Source: Heterotrichella gracilis (Eukaryota > Sar > Xanthophyceae > Tribonematales > Xanthonemataceae). From it: DNA of 64,000 nt. The stretch covers positions 1 to 64,000 of the forward strand of contig JAULBX010005887.1 of NCBI GenBank assembly GCA_032358255.1, in the 5' to 3' direction. Positions 27,801 to 37,700 of this stretch are shown here, one piece after another (positions within the stretch are counted from its first letter, which is position 1; each line of letters opens with the position of its first letter). The translations under genes were made by a program, and so were the position numbers. The notes under the pieces are model-generated. The model ran no database searches. It saw only the letters and a program-made list of their open reading frames with translations, and was not told where the DNA came from.

Positions 27801-30800
27801 AACCCTAAACCCTGAACCCCACACTCTAAACCATACACCCCCTAAACCCTAAACCCTACACCTCGCTGCGCTGCAATCACCGTGCTGGGCAAGAGAGTGG
27901 AGCTGTGCCACGATGCGGTGAGCAAAACCCCAGGATATGGTGAGGTATACTGGGGCACGGAAATTAAAACGAACCACGGGCAGTGTTTAGGAAGCAAAAA
28001 CCCTAGGATAGGGCCTATGATCAACTAGATTTGGGCTTGCTCTTTCGACTACTGACTCGCCACAACACATTCTCGCACCCTACCCACTGCACTTACCCCC
28101 ACTAGCTCACAGCCCCCCCACTCTTTACCTCCCCCAGATCCCCCAGTTGGCAGCGCAGGACAAGCTAGACAAGCGTTGCCAAACCCTAAACCCTTAACCC
28201 TAAACACCATATTTACCCCTGGTGTACCTTATTACCCCCAGATCCCCCAGCAGGATGAGCAGGACATGCTAGACAAGCGTTGCTAAACCCTAAACCCTAA
28301 ACACCATATTTACCCCTGGTGTACCTCCCCACCCCCAGATCCCCCAGCAGGCTGAGCAGGACAGCCCGACAAGCTGCGCTAAACCCTACTGCAAACCCCC
28401 TACCCTAAACCCTAAACCCTAAACCCCATTCTGAAACCCCTTTCCCCTCCCCCAGATCCCCCAGCAGGCCGAGCAGGACAAACTCGACAAGCTGCGCACC
28501 GCACTGGCAGATGTGACTGACCCAGTGTTCCAGTACGACATCGCATACATCAAGGAGTCCCTGGGATGGGGACAGGTGGCCCAGGCGGCGCCGGTGAGTA
28601 AGGGATTGTGATCTGATCCGATCTGATCTGATCTGATAATCAATTGATCGTTGTTATCGCATATGCTTATTTATTGTTGTTGAGCCGGGTGGGTTTGTTG
28701 TCATAAAGGGTCTAAAACGCAGCCCTAGCCCTAACCAAATTCCGCTCATCTGATTGAACTTCTGGAATGCACGCACCTAACTGCCCCTCCCCCCCCTTGC
28801 TCCCCCAGGCCGGACTGTACGCCACCGAGTCCTACCCCGGCCTCACCAGCATGGTCTTCACCCTAGCGTATGACCCTACTAGCCAGCAGCTCATCTCCGG
28901 AGGGAAGGATGGCACAATCAGTGTGTGGGGGGAGGGAGGCAGGCTGACGCACAGTGTGGTGATGCCCCATCACATGGTGACGGTGGTGGATGTGCATCCA
29001 AAGTACCAGATGCTGTTTACATGCGGCATCCCGCACACACAGGTAAGACGCAGATTCTGCGGCCATATTATTTGTTGTTGTTGTGCTGGACGGTATAGTT
29101 TGCCAGTCCACCATGCAAACTTGTTATTGACACCCTCTTAATCGTTATTGACACCCTCCCCCCCCACCCTCCGCAGTCCGCCCCCGGCGCCTCCCCACCC
29201 CACCCCTGCGTGGCCGCATTTACCCTCCACGAGGGTTTGCAGCAGGTTGGCCTGATGAGCAAGGAGGACAGCAGGGTCATCAGCGCGCTAAGGGTAAGCC
29301 TTAGGGTTTATGGTGGAGGGTTTAGGGTTTAGGGTTAAGGGTTTGCAGCAGGTTGGGCTGATGAGCAAGGAGGACAGCAGGGTCATCAGCGCGCTAAGGA
29401 TAAGCCTTAGGGTTTATGGTGGAGGGTTTAGGGTTTAGGGTTTAGGGTTAAGGGTTTGCAACAGGTTGGGCTGATGAGCAAGGAGGACAGCAGGGTCATC
29501 AGCGCGCTAAGGGTAAGTATAAGGGTTTTTGGTGGAGGGTTTTAGGGTTTAGGATTGGAGGGGGATAGGGTCTGATGAGCAAGGAGGACAGCAGGGTCAT
29601 TACCGCACTAAGGGTCAGTGGAAGGGTCTTGTGTTCATAATACGGACTTGCACCGCGCCACCACTTGTGATACACACAGACCTTAAACCCTGCGGTACAC
29701 ACAACCGTGCACCCACCTCCTGGTGACTCCAGTGCCTGCACCAACCCTGACACCCTGCACTGCCTGGCATCTATGCTTGTGACTGGCTGAGGAAACCCCT
29801 TTTGCACAGGTTCTTCCTGACTGCGATGGCCTTGTTATAGCCGAGACGCTTGACGGCATGTCAGACATACGACTGTGCTTCTACGACCTCCAGGGCCAGG
29901 CGTTCGAGTCGATACAGCCCACACAGGTGTGTGGCATGACCCTTGCAATACCCTACACTAGGGTATCCTACTGGCAAGCCTACCAGTATGGACCCTAGTA
30001 TGGCCAACAGCCTTTGCGCCTATTTTGGGCCTCCGCATGTACCTGCTCTTGGCAAACCCTCAGCTAGGGTTTTCTAGAGTCAATTCCCTAAACCCTAGGG
30101 TTTCTCCCCCTCCAGCAAGCCTACCAGTACGTGGGAACAGTTGGCCACACCCTCAGCGGCTACCCTAGGGCTTGCACACGCACCACCCTGGCCCAAACCC
30201 CATAACTGCTCACAGGCTTCCACATGCATTGCCAAAACCCTAACTTGGGGTTTTCCTCCCGCTCGCAGGCCTACCAGTACGTGGGTCAGCTGGTGACCAC
30301 CCTCAGCGCCTGCCCCGGCCACCCCCAAATGTTCATTTCGGGGTCCCAGGACGGGTATATAATGGTGTGGGATGTGCGGGTGGGGGGCAGTGCGGTGATG
30401 GTGGCCAGCGCGGGGGGTGAGCAGGGGGGCAAGGCGCACGATGGCATGGTGACGTGTGTGAGCGCTGCTGACAATGTGATGATGAGCGGATCTTCGGATA
30501 AGACCATCAAGCAGTGGGATTTGAGGTGGGTGGTGGGGTGGGGTGGGGTGAGACCGCCGCATGTAACTGTGGGTGGTGTTGGTGGAGTTGGGTATGGGGG
30601 GTGGGGATGGAGACCTTTGAGAGTTTAGGGTTTTAGGAGGGGTATGGTGACGTGTGTGAGTGCTGCCGATAACGTGATGATGAGCAGGTCTTAGATGACT
30701 CCCCTGGCCAATGGACGTCAAACCCCAAACCCTGATTCGCGACCCTAAAACCCTTTTCGTTACGGTAACAGCTGACTTTCTGTGCGTCCCCACCCCCCTA

Positions 30801-31625
30801 ATTCACACCCACACCCCACCGCTGCAGGCAGCTGGGTACCGGCATCACCTCCATGGGCCCCCTGCAGAGTGTGATCATAGATGACTCCCCTGTGCTCAAG
30901 GTGGCCATTGGACCCCAGCCAAACTTTGCGGCGGTGTCAACCCTGCAGGGGCTGTACCTGGTGGATCTGACGGTGGAGGGGACGCCAGGTGGGTGGCAGT
31001 GGTGGGGGTGGGGGTGGGGGTGTTGGTGGAGCTGGTCGGCGGTGGTGGTGGTGGTGGTGGTGGTCGTTGTGATGGTGGTGGAGGTGTGTGCCAACCCCTG
31101 TACTCTGTCTATCTGGTGGTGGAGGAGATGCCAGTATGTTTTTTTGTTTTTTCGGTTTGCGAACGCCCATCAATGCAAGCCAAATTAGGCCTAATGTGCA
31201 CGACTGTCATGGTGCTCCAACCCTCAATGAGGGTGTTTCAAGCCCTTGCAAAGCGGCACGTAATGAGGCCTGGAGCGACCGGCCATTGATGCACCTCACC
31301 CCCGAACTCCCCTCCCTGTCACCCCTCCCACAGACAAGATCTCCCAATCCCCCACACAATACCTCCCTCTCCTCTGCACGCCTCACGCCGCCTCCCTTAC
31401 CCCCTACCCACACACAAATCACCCCCCCTCCACCCCTGCCACTAACCCCCACCCCCCTCCCCTGCAGGCCTCATCGCCGCCTCCCCCTTCCAGGACCGCA
31501 ACCCGCAGGCTGTGTACCAGGACGTGCGATGGGCGGTGGACAAGCCACTGCTGTACGCGGCGGGATCGGTGGGGAGCGAGGAGTCGGTGGTGGTGCCCTA
31601 CCTGGATGTGTACACATGCCAATGA
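24847..31625 (+). CDS. Helical-repeat (MIF4G/ARM-like) plus WD40 protein
   Basis: Thirteen exons keep phase: 24847-24920, 25063-25225, 25926-26057, 26306-26380, 27149-27260, 27686-27783, 28456-28593, 28809-29042, 29177-29293, 29810-29926, 30269-30525, 30828-30988, 31468-31625; 611 residues. Residues ~55-260 are helical and suggest a MIF4G- or ARM-like scaffold (LKKIWAAQPASAHDGLFQRF, LFEKRPLDASRSDFFVYAET, AITMLGKTVELC). From ~265 onward WD40 blades are visible: LISGGKDGTISVWGEGG, MFISGSQDGYIMVWDVR, MMSGSSDKTIKQWDLR. A scaffold role, perhaps linked to translation, is a guess from the fold. The start MKVTIQLEVEQ follows GCCACC. Introns hold copies of exons 3, 4, 6, 7, 9, 11 and 13, mostly beside CCCTAAA or TTTAGGG tracts. 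I do not recognise the orthologue. Confidence 0.85.
28138..28455 (+). repeat. Three acceptor-bearing copies of WD40-gene exon 7
   Basis: Copies start at 28138, 28242 and 28339, ahead of the real exon at 28456. Each has a pyrimidine tract, CCCAG acceptor and ATCCCCCAGxxGG ... GACAAGC, then switches to AAACCCTAAACCC. The switch falls at the same place, after (G)TTGC or GCTGCGC, where the real exon continues ACCGCACTGG. Three tandem CCCTAAA units occur at about 28403-28425. Confidence 0.92.
29340..29617 (+). repeat. Three copies of WD40-gene exon 9 end
   Basis: 29340-29410, 29452-29520 and 29570-29617 repeat CAAGGAGGACAGCAGGGTCA through the donor region CTAAGGGTAAG. Spacing is about 115 bases. 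TTTAGGGTTTAGGGTTAAGG tracts separate the units. The donor is kept or only mildly altered in each. Confidence 0.9.
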
Positions 31626-32036
31626 CCGCCACATTGGAGTTGTTTTGACTACCAGTGTGTAGGTTTTAGGGTTTGGCTTGCCATGGCTCGGTGGCGGCGA
31701 GGAGTCGGTGGTTGTGGCATGCCTGGATGTCTACACATGCCATTGACTGGGACATTGGAAGTGTTTTGACTACCAGTGTTTAGGGTTTAGGGTTTGGCTT
31801 GCCCTGGCTCGGTGGGTGGCGAGGAGTCGGTCGTTGTGCCATACCTGGATGTGTACACATGCCCATGACCGGGACTTTGGAAGCGTTTTGACTACCAGTG
31901 TGTCGGGTTTAGGGTTTAGGGTTTGGCTGTTGGGTGGGCAGCGAGAAGTCAGTGGTGCCGCATGGCCATATCGATACTTGGATGTGTACACACGCCATTG
32001 ACGGGGGTGTTTACACATTTCCAGTGCTTGGGTAGG
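31558..32036 (+). repeat. Minisatellite from the last WD40 exon, spanning its stop
   Basis: Units at about 31558-31680, 31681-31802, 31803-31928 and 31929-32036. Each carries GGAGTCGGTxGTxGTGxC, CTGGATGTxTACACATGCC, a TGA, then TTTTGACTACCAGTGTxTAG and TTTAGGGTTTGGCT. The first unit contains the true stop codon; the rest lie in the 3' flank. A weaker fifth remnant follows to about 32095. Confidence 0.9.
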
Positions 32037-32927
32037 CTAGTAGACGCGACCCTGTCTGGGTGTGTGCGCATGCCAATATGAGAGCGCCAAGCTTGGACTC
32101 ACTGGGTGGCATTATTGTGTGTGCAATTGCCAGTGGCGGGGAGTGAGTTGCATGGCATGTAAGGCGACGTCTGTACGGGACATGTCGCCAGGATATGTAT
32201 GTTTGCCAACGCAAAACCCTCGACCAGGGTTTAGGGTTAAACGCGACAACTGCGGACTGGACTGTCGTTCATGTTCAAAGACTTTGCTGGCAGTGGTAGT
32301 TGACCCTCTGCCGGGATTGGACATGACGCCATGTACACCACAGAGAGGGAGGAACGTGCACGCAGTATGCTCGGTTGATCGAGCTTGACGGAGCTTGGAA
32401 GCATGTAAGAACCCTAATGCCAACTTGAGGGCCCTTCAAGGGGGAAGGGTGTTCAGAAACCCAACGGGGAGACCGGGGAAGCTGCTTTCTTGTCATATTT
32501 TGGCCCCCTTGCAATGCATGCGTATATGTATGCCCACAAAAGTCACAGGCACGAGCACTCTGAATGAAGTAGAAACGCTCCTGTCCTCGCTGGTACTCGA
32601 TTGCCAAGCCGTTCAGCACCTTGCGCTGACAGTGTGTCCAGTTCCGCCCCTGTTTGCCCAACGACGCAGTCGGCCACATCGCAGAACTGAACGATGTGTG
32701 CTGGTTTGTCATGACATAAGCTGTGTCCTCTGTCGCAAACAAGTATTTGATACGATATACATACGGTGTCTTCGTGCGAAATTTGGAGCGTGCATCGGTG
32801 CCCAGCAATGTTGATCTACGGTGCATGCATGTGCAAGTACGGTGTTAAAGAGGATGGTTTCTCCGTGACTTGATAACCCGTATGTTGAGCCCCAATATAC
32901 AGTAGCAGCAGCGCCAAGCCATGCGCA
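32037..32927. other. Intergenic upstream of the ARFRP1-type gene
   Basis: Beyond the minisatellite remnant no exon is convincing. One open frame at 32395-32814 has ordinary composition and no splice or family support. Inverted CATGCATGCA-type strings occur near 32820. The promoter of the GTPase must lie here, but no element was recognised. Confidence 0.45.
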
Positions 32928-33536
32928 ATGTTCTCCCTCATCTACGGCTTTCTGGAATACCTGCTGCGAAAAGAGGAGCTGCACATCTTGATACTTGGCT
33001 TGGACAAGGCTGGCAAGACAACCCTGCTGGAAAACCTCAAGACCCTCTACACAGACTTCCCTGGCCTACGACCCGACCAAATACGACCCACCGTGGGGCT
33101 CAACATCGGGCGGATGGACGCCTATAAGGCCTCCCTCATCTTCTGGGATCTGGGAGGCCAGTCTGGTCTGCGGTCCATCTGGGACAAGTACTACTCCGAG
33201 ACCCACGCAGTGATCTTCGTGATCGACGCCTGCGACCCCGATCGGTTCGACGAGGCCAAGGTGGCGCTGGATGACGTGGTGCAAAACGCAGACCTGGCTG
33301 GTGCCCCACTGCTGGTGGTGGGAAACAAGCAGGACGATGCCAGGGCGAGCAAAGTGGAGGAGATTGCGCAACAGCTGGGGCTCCAGAAGATGACGGGCAG
33401 GATCGCGCAGGTGCACAACGTCAGTGCCCTGACGGGGGAGGGGGTGCGGGACAGCATCATGTGGCTGGTGGGGCAAATAAAGCTGGCCCCCAGGACCACC
33501 CTGCTGAAGAGCAGCGACAGCAGAGTGGGGCTATGA
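32928..33536 (+). CDS. ARFRP1: ARF-related GTPase, ARFRP1/Arl3 type, intronless
   Basis: Small GTPase that recruits trans-Golgi factors (the ARFRP1-ARL1-golgin cascade). 202 residues in one exon. G1 P-loop GLDKAGKTT at 24-32, switch I region with T55 (RPTVGLNIG), G3 WDLGGQ at 73-78, G4 NKQD at 133-136, G5 SALTG. It lacks Gly2 and therefore the myristoylation site of ARFs. The Met-Phe start is a NatC acetylation type, as in yeast Arl3 and vertebrate ARFRP1, where acetylated Met binds SYS1. An out-of-frame ATG at 32921, seven bases upstream, opens a 68-codon frame overlapping the start and could reduce translation. Lack of introns among intron-rich neighbours suggests an old retrocopy or intron loss. 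The convergent gene downstream is the sorting nexin. Confidence 0.95.
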   Translation: MFSLIYGFLEYLLRKEELHILILGLDKAGKTTLLENLKTLYTDFPGLRPDQIRPTVGLNIGRMDAYKASLIFWDLGGQSGLRSIWDKYYSETHAVIFVIDACDPDRFDEAKVALDDVVQNADLAGAPLLVVGNKQDDARASKVEEIAQQLGLQKMTGRIAQVHNVSALTGEGVRDSIMWLVGQIKLAPRTTLLKSSDSRVGL

Positions 33537-34728
33537 CACACAGCGTTGTTGGTGCTTTGGCAACTGTGTATTTGGTGTGGGAAGATTGCCTGTACCTACC
33601 ACCGAGTGGGGCTATAACCCCAGCTAGCAGCGTGCCCCATGTGGGATGCACCCACTAACACTGGCCGCATAGTGCGTTATGACACACAGCTTTATAGTGA
33701 CTGGTAGGAGTGCAAGGTGTGGCCAATTTGCACCGTTTCAGTACCTTAGCTTTGGTCAGTTGGTCCCTTGTGCGAGCGAGAGTTTGCAGTCTAGCTGTGG
33801 GGTTGCACCCACAACCGTTTCTTGTCTTCCTGGCAATTGCAGTGCAGGCGGTGCTCTATTTTACCGCATCCTAGCTATCAGTGGGACACAACCCGCTTCC
33901 TAATGCTGCTGTACCTATATTCTATATGTTGTCACCGGTGCGTAAGACGTACTGTGAACAAGCGACGCCGTCACTTGCTTGTTGCCTCACTTTTCATGGT
34001 GACACCCATTGCTGGTAGCGGTTGGTGTTTTCATGGAGGAACATATATGTTAATTCCAGAAGTTATTTGCAGTGTAAAAATACATGTGTTGTTAATTTAC
34101 AATGGTACATCTTTGGCATGAAGGCACCTCACGTCAGCCTGGGGGTTGTGCTTGTGTGCATGTCACATTCGCTCCCTGACAGTGGGAACCCTAAACCCTG
34201 AGGGCTCTAGGTCCTGGACTCCTTGAGGGTGCCACCGGGATGTACATAGATGGACCAAAAGTATACGGTTCAATGTGCTGTGAAAAAACAAAAATTAACA
34301 TTAAACAAACCCGACCCGGGGACAGCACTGGGCCTTGAAAATAGTGCTGCCGTTACTCCCTGTACAAAGCGTACCACTGGTGCATGCTCCAGGCCCCACC
34401 ACCCTGCAGGTGTAATCTAGAGGCAAGAACGGAGCCCCAGCCAACTTGGTTGTTGCCCTACCTTCACAACTGTGTTGCATAGCCATTTGAGACAGGATTG
34501 CTGTAACTTGTACAGTACAGGGCTGTGCCACTGGCTCACCATTGGCCCTTGAAGATGTTGCGCATCCCCAAGGATTTCATTCCCTAGGGTTCCTACCAAT
34601 TGCTGTTTACCCTACAGCCCCCGCTGCTCCATGTGGTAGAACAACCCCCCGTATCTCGGGGAACACGTTCAAAATTCACCATTGCTCCTAAAAAACCCTC
34701 CCAAGGGTTCCTGCCACCCCTGTTTCCC
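33537..34728. other. Convergent intergenic region
   Basis: 3' flanks of ARFRP1 and the sorting nexin. 34613-34672 is a copy of the nexin terminal exon (forward CCCCCGCTGCTCCATGTGGT ... GGGGAACACGTT) beyond its stop. A TGTAA lies at about 34074. One short telomere-like tract is at 34187-34199. No other gene seen. Confidence 0.6.
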
Positions 34729-37700
34729 CTACAGCCCCCGCTGCTCCATGTGGTGGAACACCCCCCGCATCTCTGGGAACACGTTGACCAGCGCTATCTC
34801 AAGCAGGCCGTAGAAGATCTGCTGCACAAAGGTGGTGCTCTGGAGCATATCAAACACATCCTGCATGCCGCTGGGGGGCGGGGAGGGGATGGGGGGAAGC
34901 GTGAGACATTGGGTGTGGGGTTGGAGCTGCAGTATATGCACGCGCGCATGCACCCACTCACCATAACCACTTACACAATAGACATGGGTTATGACATGAC
35001 ATGCAAAACATACACAAGGGATGCCCGACAACACCACTGTCATTGCTACACACGCCCCATTAATAATAAATAGTAAATCATGGCATGGCTCCACACACCC
35101 CACCCACTCACGTGACATACACATTCCTCCCCGTTAGCCTGACCAGGGGGGGCGGTGCGCGCGCCAGCAGCAGGCCCCACACTGCCTCCCGAATCTCCTC
35201 GCCATCCAGGGGTGGGGGGGTGGCGGGGATGAGGTACCTGTCGGGTTGCATGGGGTGGAGGATGCGGCTGCCGTCGGTGGGGGTGGGGGGGTACTGCGGC
35301 GGGGGGTGGGCCAGGGGGAGGGGTCAGGGGCGTGCGCTGGAAAGGAGGTGAAGTGGGTATATTGTGTGTAAACGTTCGGAACTTAGGGTTTTTGCTGGGG
35401 TGCGGGTAAAGCAAAGGAGTGCAGGGTTTAGTACTTGCTTCTTGCATGTGGGTCGAAGCAAGGTGGATTGAGCTACGTGAGCGGGCCAGTACTTGGACCT
35501 CGATCCCTACCCTAAACCCTACCCCAAACCCTAGCCACACCCTCTCACCTGCATCTTTGCCCTGTATGCCGGCCAGTACTGGAACCACCTGCCCCCCGGC
35601 CACAGGCTGTGCACCAGGTAGTGCAGCGCCCTAGCTAGGGTGTGCTCCTGGCGCAGCAGGCGCAGCTGGGTGTGCAGGGTCACGTCGATGGCATCGCCGG
35701 CTACCAGGGATAGGAATTGGCGCGCAGCGCTGAATACCTGCGGGATGTGGGGGGCAAAGGAGTGAGGTTTGATATGCATGGGTTGCGACTTTGATCGAGG
35801 TACAACCAGTGTTACGGGGACCCTTAATCAGGGTTTTGGCGCAGCAGGCGCAGCTGGGTGTGCAGGGTCACATCGATGGCATCACCGGCCACCAGGGATA
35901 GGAATTGGCGCGCAGCGCTGAACACCTGCGGGATGTGGTGGTGATCGTGAGGATGGTGGTTATTGGTGGCGTGTGTGGCAATGCGGAGGGTAAAGAGTCA
36001 GGGTGGGGGGGAAAGGGTTTGAGGATGGCATCGCTGCCAGCAACGTTGGCATTGGAGATGCTGAATTCCTTGAGTATGTGTTCAGGGGGTGGGGGGATCC
36101 ACCAGTTGAGATTGAGCGCATGCGTGGCACATCCCTGCATTTGATCCCTCACCTGTCTCCTGAACAAGCCCCTTGTCTGCAGCTGGTGCATGCAGTCCAC
36201 TATCTGCCACTCCAACATCCCAAGACCACAAGAAACCCGTACCAAGGCTAGGGCCAAACCCTAGCCAGGCCATTGCCCCACCTGCCTCCTGAAGAACCCC
36301 CTTGTCTGCAGCTGGAACACGCAGTCCACTATCTCGTACAGGGGGGCGCTGATGCCCGCATACTCCTGCCAGTCGCCCATGTCACCGCCATCCTCATCCG
36401 CTGGCCAATTGGGGTCTGGCGCCTGCACAGGGGGTGGGCCAGAGTATTAAATGATACAATATATTTTTCTAGTATTGGCGAAGCAACCCCGTTAGCGTGC
36501 ATCAGGGGTGGGTGGGGTGAACTGTGAAGAGAGGATGGCGATAGTCCTGTAGAATTAGTTTCTGGAATGGATTAGGGAGGTATGTAACTAATTCGGTATC
36601 GTGAGCCGCATGAGTGTTGGATGCACTTTTCAGGGGCATGCGGGCGCTGGCTTGATGCAGCATGTGGGATGGTGAAGCACGGATGATGGCGTGAACTGCT
36701 GTCATGGATGCAGCACCTCTACCCACAGTAAATGATACCACCCAACCCCAACGTACCGCGAAGTGAACCGCACTACATGCACCAGCTTGCCATCACCTCA
36801 CACACCCACACGCACCTTTGCAATATGCGGGCCCATGGACGAGGTTGGTGGAGGCGGCTGCGACCGACCACCACCACCACCACCACTCTGCTTGGCACCC
36901 TGCGCCCCCGCACCACCCGCCTGTGGGGGTGTGTGTGCCGCCGCATCCAGGTGGCCCTTATCCCCCTTGAGACGAGGGTGAGGAGAGGTCACCTCGGCCT
37001 CCTCGGCCCCCTCCGCCACCACACTGCCCCGCTGCAGGGCGAGAATGGGGAAGGTTTTCTTAGAATAATATATTAACATCAGGTGTTTTAATGGTATTTA
37101 TAATAAAGTTAAACCATTCTTAATTGATATTTTTGAAGGTTATTCGAGATTGACTCTAGACCCTAGACCCTCGGTCGAGGATCAGGACGAGGGTTTGGGT
37201 CGGTACGGCAGACCCAACCACACATACCCCGTGCTTACGGCACCCAAGCCCTAACACATTCTTCTCAGGGCTAAAGGCTGTATCAGGGCAAGGAGCGGGA
37301 AGAACGCGATAAAATTGGGTGTGCCCAAAACCCTTCTGCAGGGTCCGCCAACTCAGGCCAACAGGCATGTTACAAGACCTGTCTCAAGCACAATTGCAAC
37401 ACTACACATTCAACTGCAAGTAGCATCACCCACCGCCTTCACACCCCACCATTAAACCTTATAACCCTACAGTACGGCCCAACCACACCGGAAACCCTAC
37501 CGTAGGGTCTGACTGCGCCTCCTTGTCCCTGGCGCCTCCAGACCCCGGTCGTGGCGCCGGTGGGGGGCGGGGTGGGGGTTCGGATGCGGATGCTAGCGGT
37601 GGGGCCTGGCTAGCGGAAGGGGATGCGGTGCTTGGGGGTGGTTCCGAGGGGGAAACGATGGCGTTCTGGACGTGGGGAAAGGGGAGGTCATAGGGGTTTG

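Noticed and set aside
31620-32036. Possible additional coding repeats of the WD40 protein
   Set aside because: The first unit already contains an in-frame TGA and the later units lie beyond it.
32395-32814. Plus-strand open frame of 139 codons between WD40 and ARFRP1 genes
   Set aside because: No recognisable domain, splice signal or codon bias.
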